Assembly: GCA_047615875.1 (NCBI GenBank)
Contig: JBLHGU010000038.1
Coordinates: forward strand, 1-33,949
Length of the DNA stretch: 33,949 nt
Reading direction: 5' to 3'
Origin: JBLHGU01 sp047615875
GTDB lineage: Bacteria > Pseudomonadota > Gammaproteobacteria > Arenicellales > CAJQKF01
Shown here: in pieces, positions 33,629 to 33,949 of the stretch
Layout: every line of letters starts with the position of its first letter
Numbering within the stretch: position 1 is the stretch's first letter
Program-made: the position numbers and the translations under genes
The notes under the pieces: generated by a model
Databases searched by the model: none
The model's input: the letters and a program-made list of their open reading frames with translations, nothing else
What the model was told of the DNA's origin: nothing

Positions 33629-33648
33629 AATTGTAATTAGCAATTTTT
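33629..33648 (+). terminator. Weak AT-rich hairpin after the receiver gene
   Basis: AATTG-taattag-CAATT followed by TTT. The 5-bp AT-rich stem makes this a poor terminator candidate; nothing else in 33501-33732 looks functional. Confidence 0.2.
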
Positions 33649-33732
33649 AGCAAGACAATCTACAAGTAACTGATTAATAATGGAATTATTCAAATATAAC
33701 ACCGCCTTCAACAGATTTTGCAGAATGCCATT

Positions 33733-33949
33733 CTAAATAGCACTAACCTTGCCCTGTAAATAAGCCCTTAGTCCTATAAACGCAGGTAACCTGGCAATAA
33801 CAAGATGGGTCGCTATACTATCATTGTAATGCTTATATCGACCTTTGTCTGAGAAACGACTACGAAAATTTGATACAACAAAATCTTCTTTAAAACGGGG
33901 AACAATGCCTCCGGCGATATAGACCCCACCTTTTGATCCTAAAGTTAAC
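33733..33949 (-). CDS. glk: Glucokinase, C-terminal end (start outside window)
   Basis: 71 codons are visible from the right edge of the window to the TAG at 33733. The translation LGSKGGVYIAGGIVPRF, then SNFRSRFSDKGRY and a closing PAFIGLRAYL, matches the C terminus of bacterial glucokinase (PF02685, ATP-dependent, not ROK): the IAGGIVPRF strand and the F-x-S-x-FRxRFxDKGR segment are characteristic. The enzyme phosphorylates glucose to glucose-6-phosphate, the substrate of the nearby phosphoglucomutase. The gene runs off the window, so length and start cannot be assessed. Confidence 0.85.
   Translation of the reverse strand, partial: LTLGSKGGVYIAGGIVPRFKEDFVVSNFRSRFSDKGRYKHYNDSIATHLVIARLPAFIGLRAYLQGKVSAI

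Overview
The window reads as chromosomal DNA of a Gram-negative gammaproteobacterium, most likely a marine heterotroph. The evidence is outer-membrane barrels, TolC/RND machinery, an AstC/ArgD protein of gammaproteobacterial type and a heterotetrameric sarcosine oxidase. G+C looks mid-40s % by eye. No tRNA, rRNA, CRISPR array, phage or insertion sequence was seen. The taxonomic statement is inference.

Layout. (1) 1-5276, plus strand: the 3' part of a very large DUF1800 protein carrying a long array of ~86-residue repeats, followed by its usual Tat-exported DUF1501 partner. (2) 5338-7567, minus strand: a tightly coupled operon of an acetylornithine/succinylornithine-type aminotransferase with azlC and azlD (amino-acid exporter), with GTGA overlaps at both junctions. 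(3) 7943-14534, plus strand: a tripartite RND efflux operon whose TolC-like outer-membrane component carries an ABC-type substrate-binding domain at its N terminus. (4) 14579-19494, minus strand: tetR, then an MMPL/RND-type exporter, a LolA-like periplasmic protein and an outer-membrane barrel, a plausible lipid or hydrophobic-compound export route. tetR has a good sigma70 promoter embedded in a 20-bp inverted repeat. A divergent DUF1835 gene (19638-20603) shares that intergenic region.

(5) 20607-29384, minus strand: a catabolic block. soxBDAG encodes the four subunits of sarcosine oxidase; beyond it lie a rhodanese, a hydroxyacid-oxoacid transhydrogenase-like iron alcohol dehydrogenase and a benzoate-CoA-ligase-family enzyme. 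(6) 29400-30874: a zone of decay with two broken regulatory genes on the minus strand, a single-domain response regulator that has lost its phosphoacceptor segment and a FliA-like sigma factor broken by a frameshift. (7) 30875-33949: phosphoglucomutase (minus), a small intact stand-alone receiver protein (plus) and the C-terminal end of glucokinase (minus, running off the window), that is, glucose-phosphate metabolism.

The most unusual items are the substrate-binding/TolC fusion, the aminotransferase-AzlCD coupling, the repeat array in the DUF1800 protein, and the decayed sigma/receiver pair. Family assignments come from recognising motifs in the translated sequence. No database search was possible.
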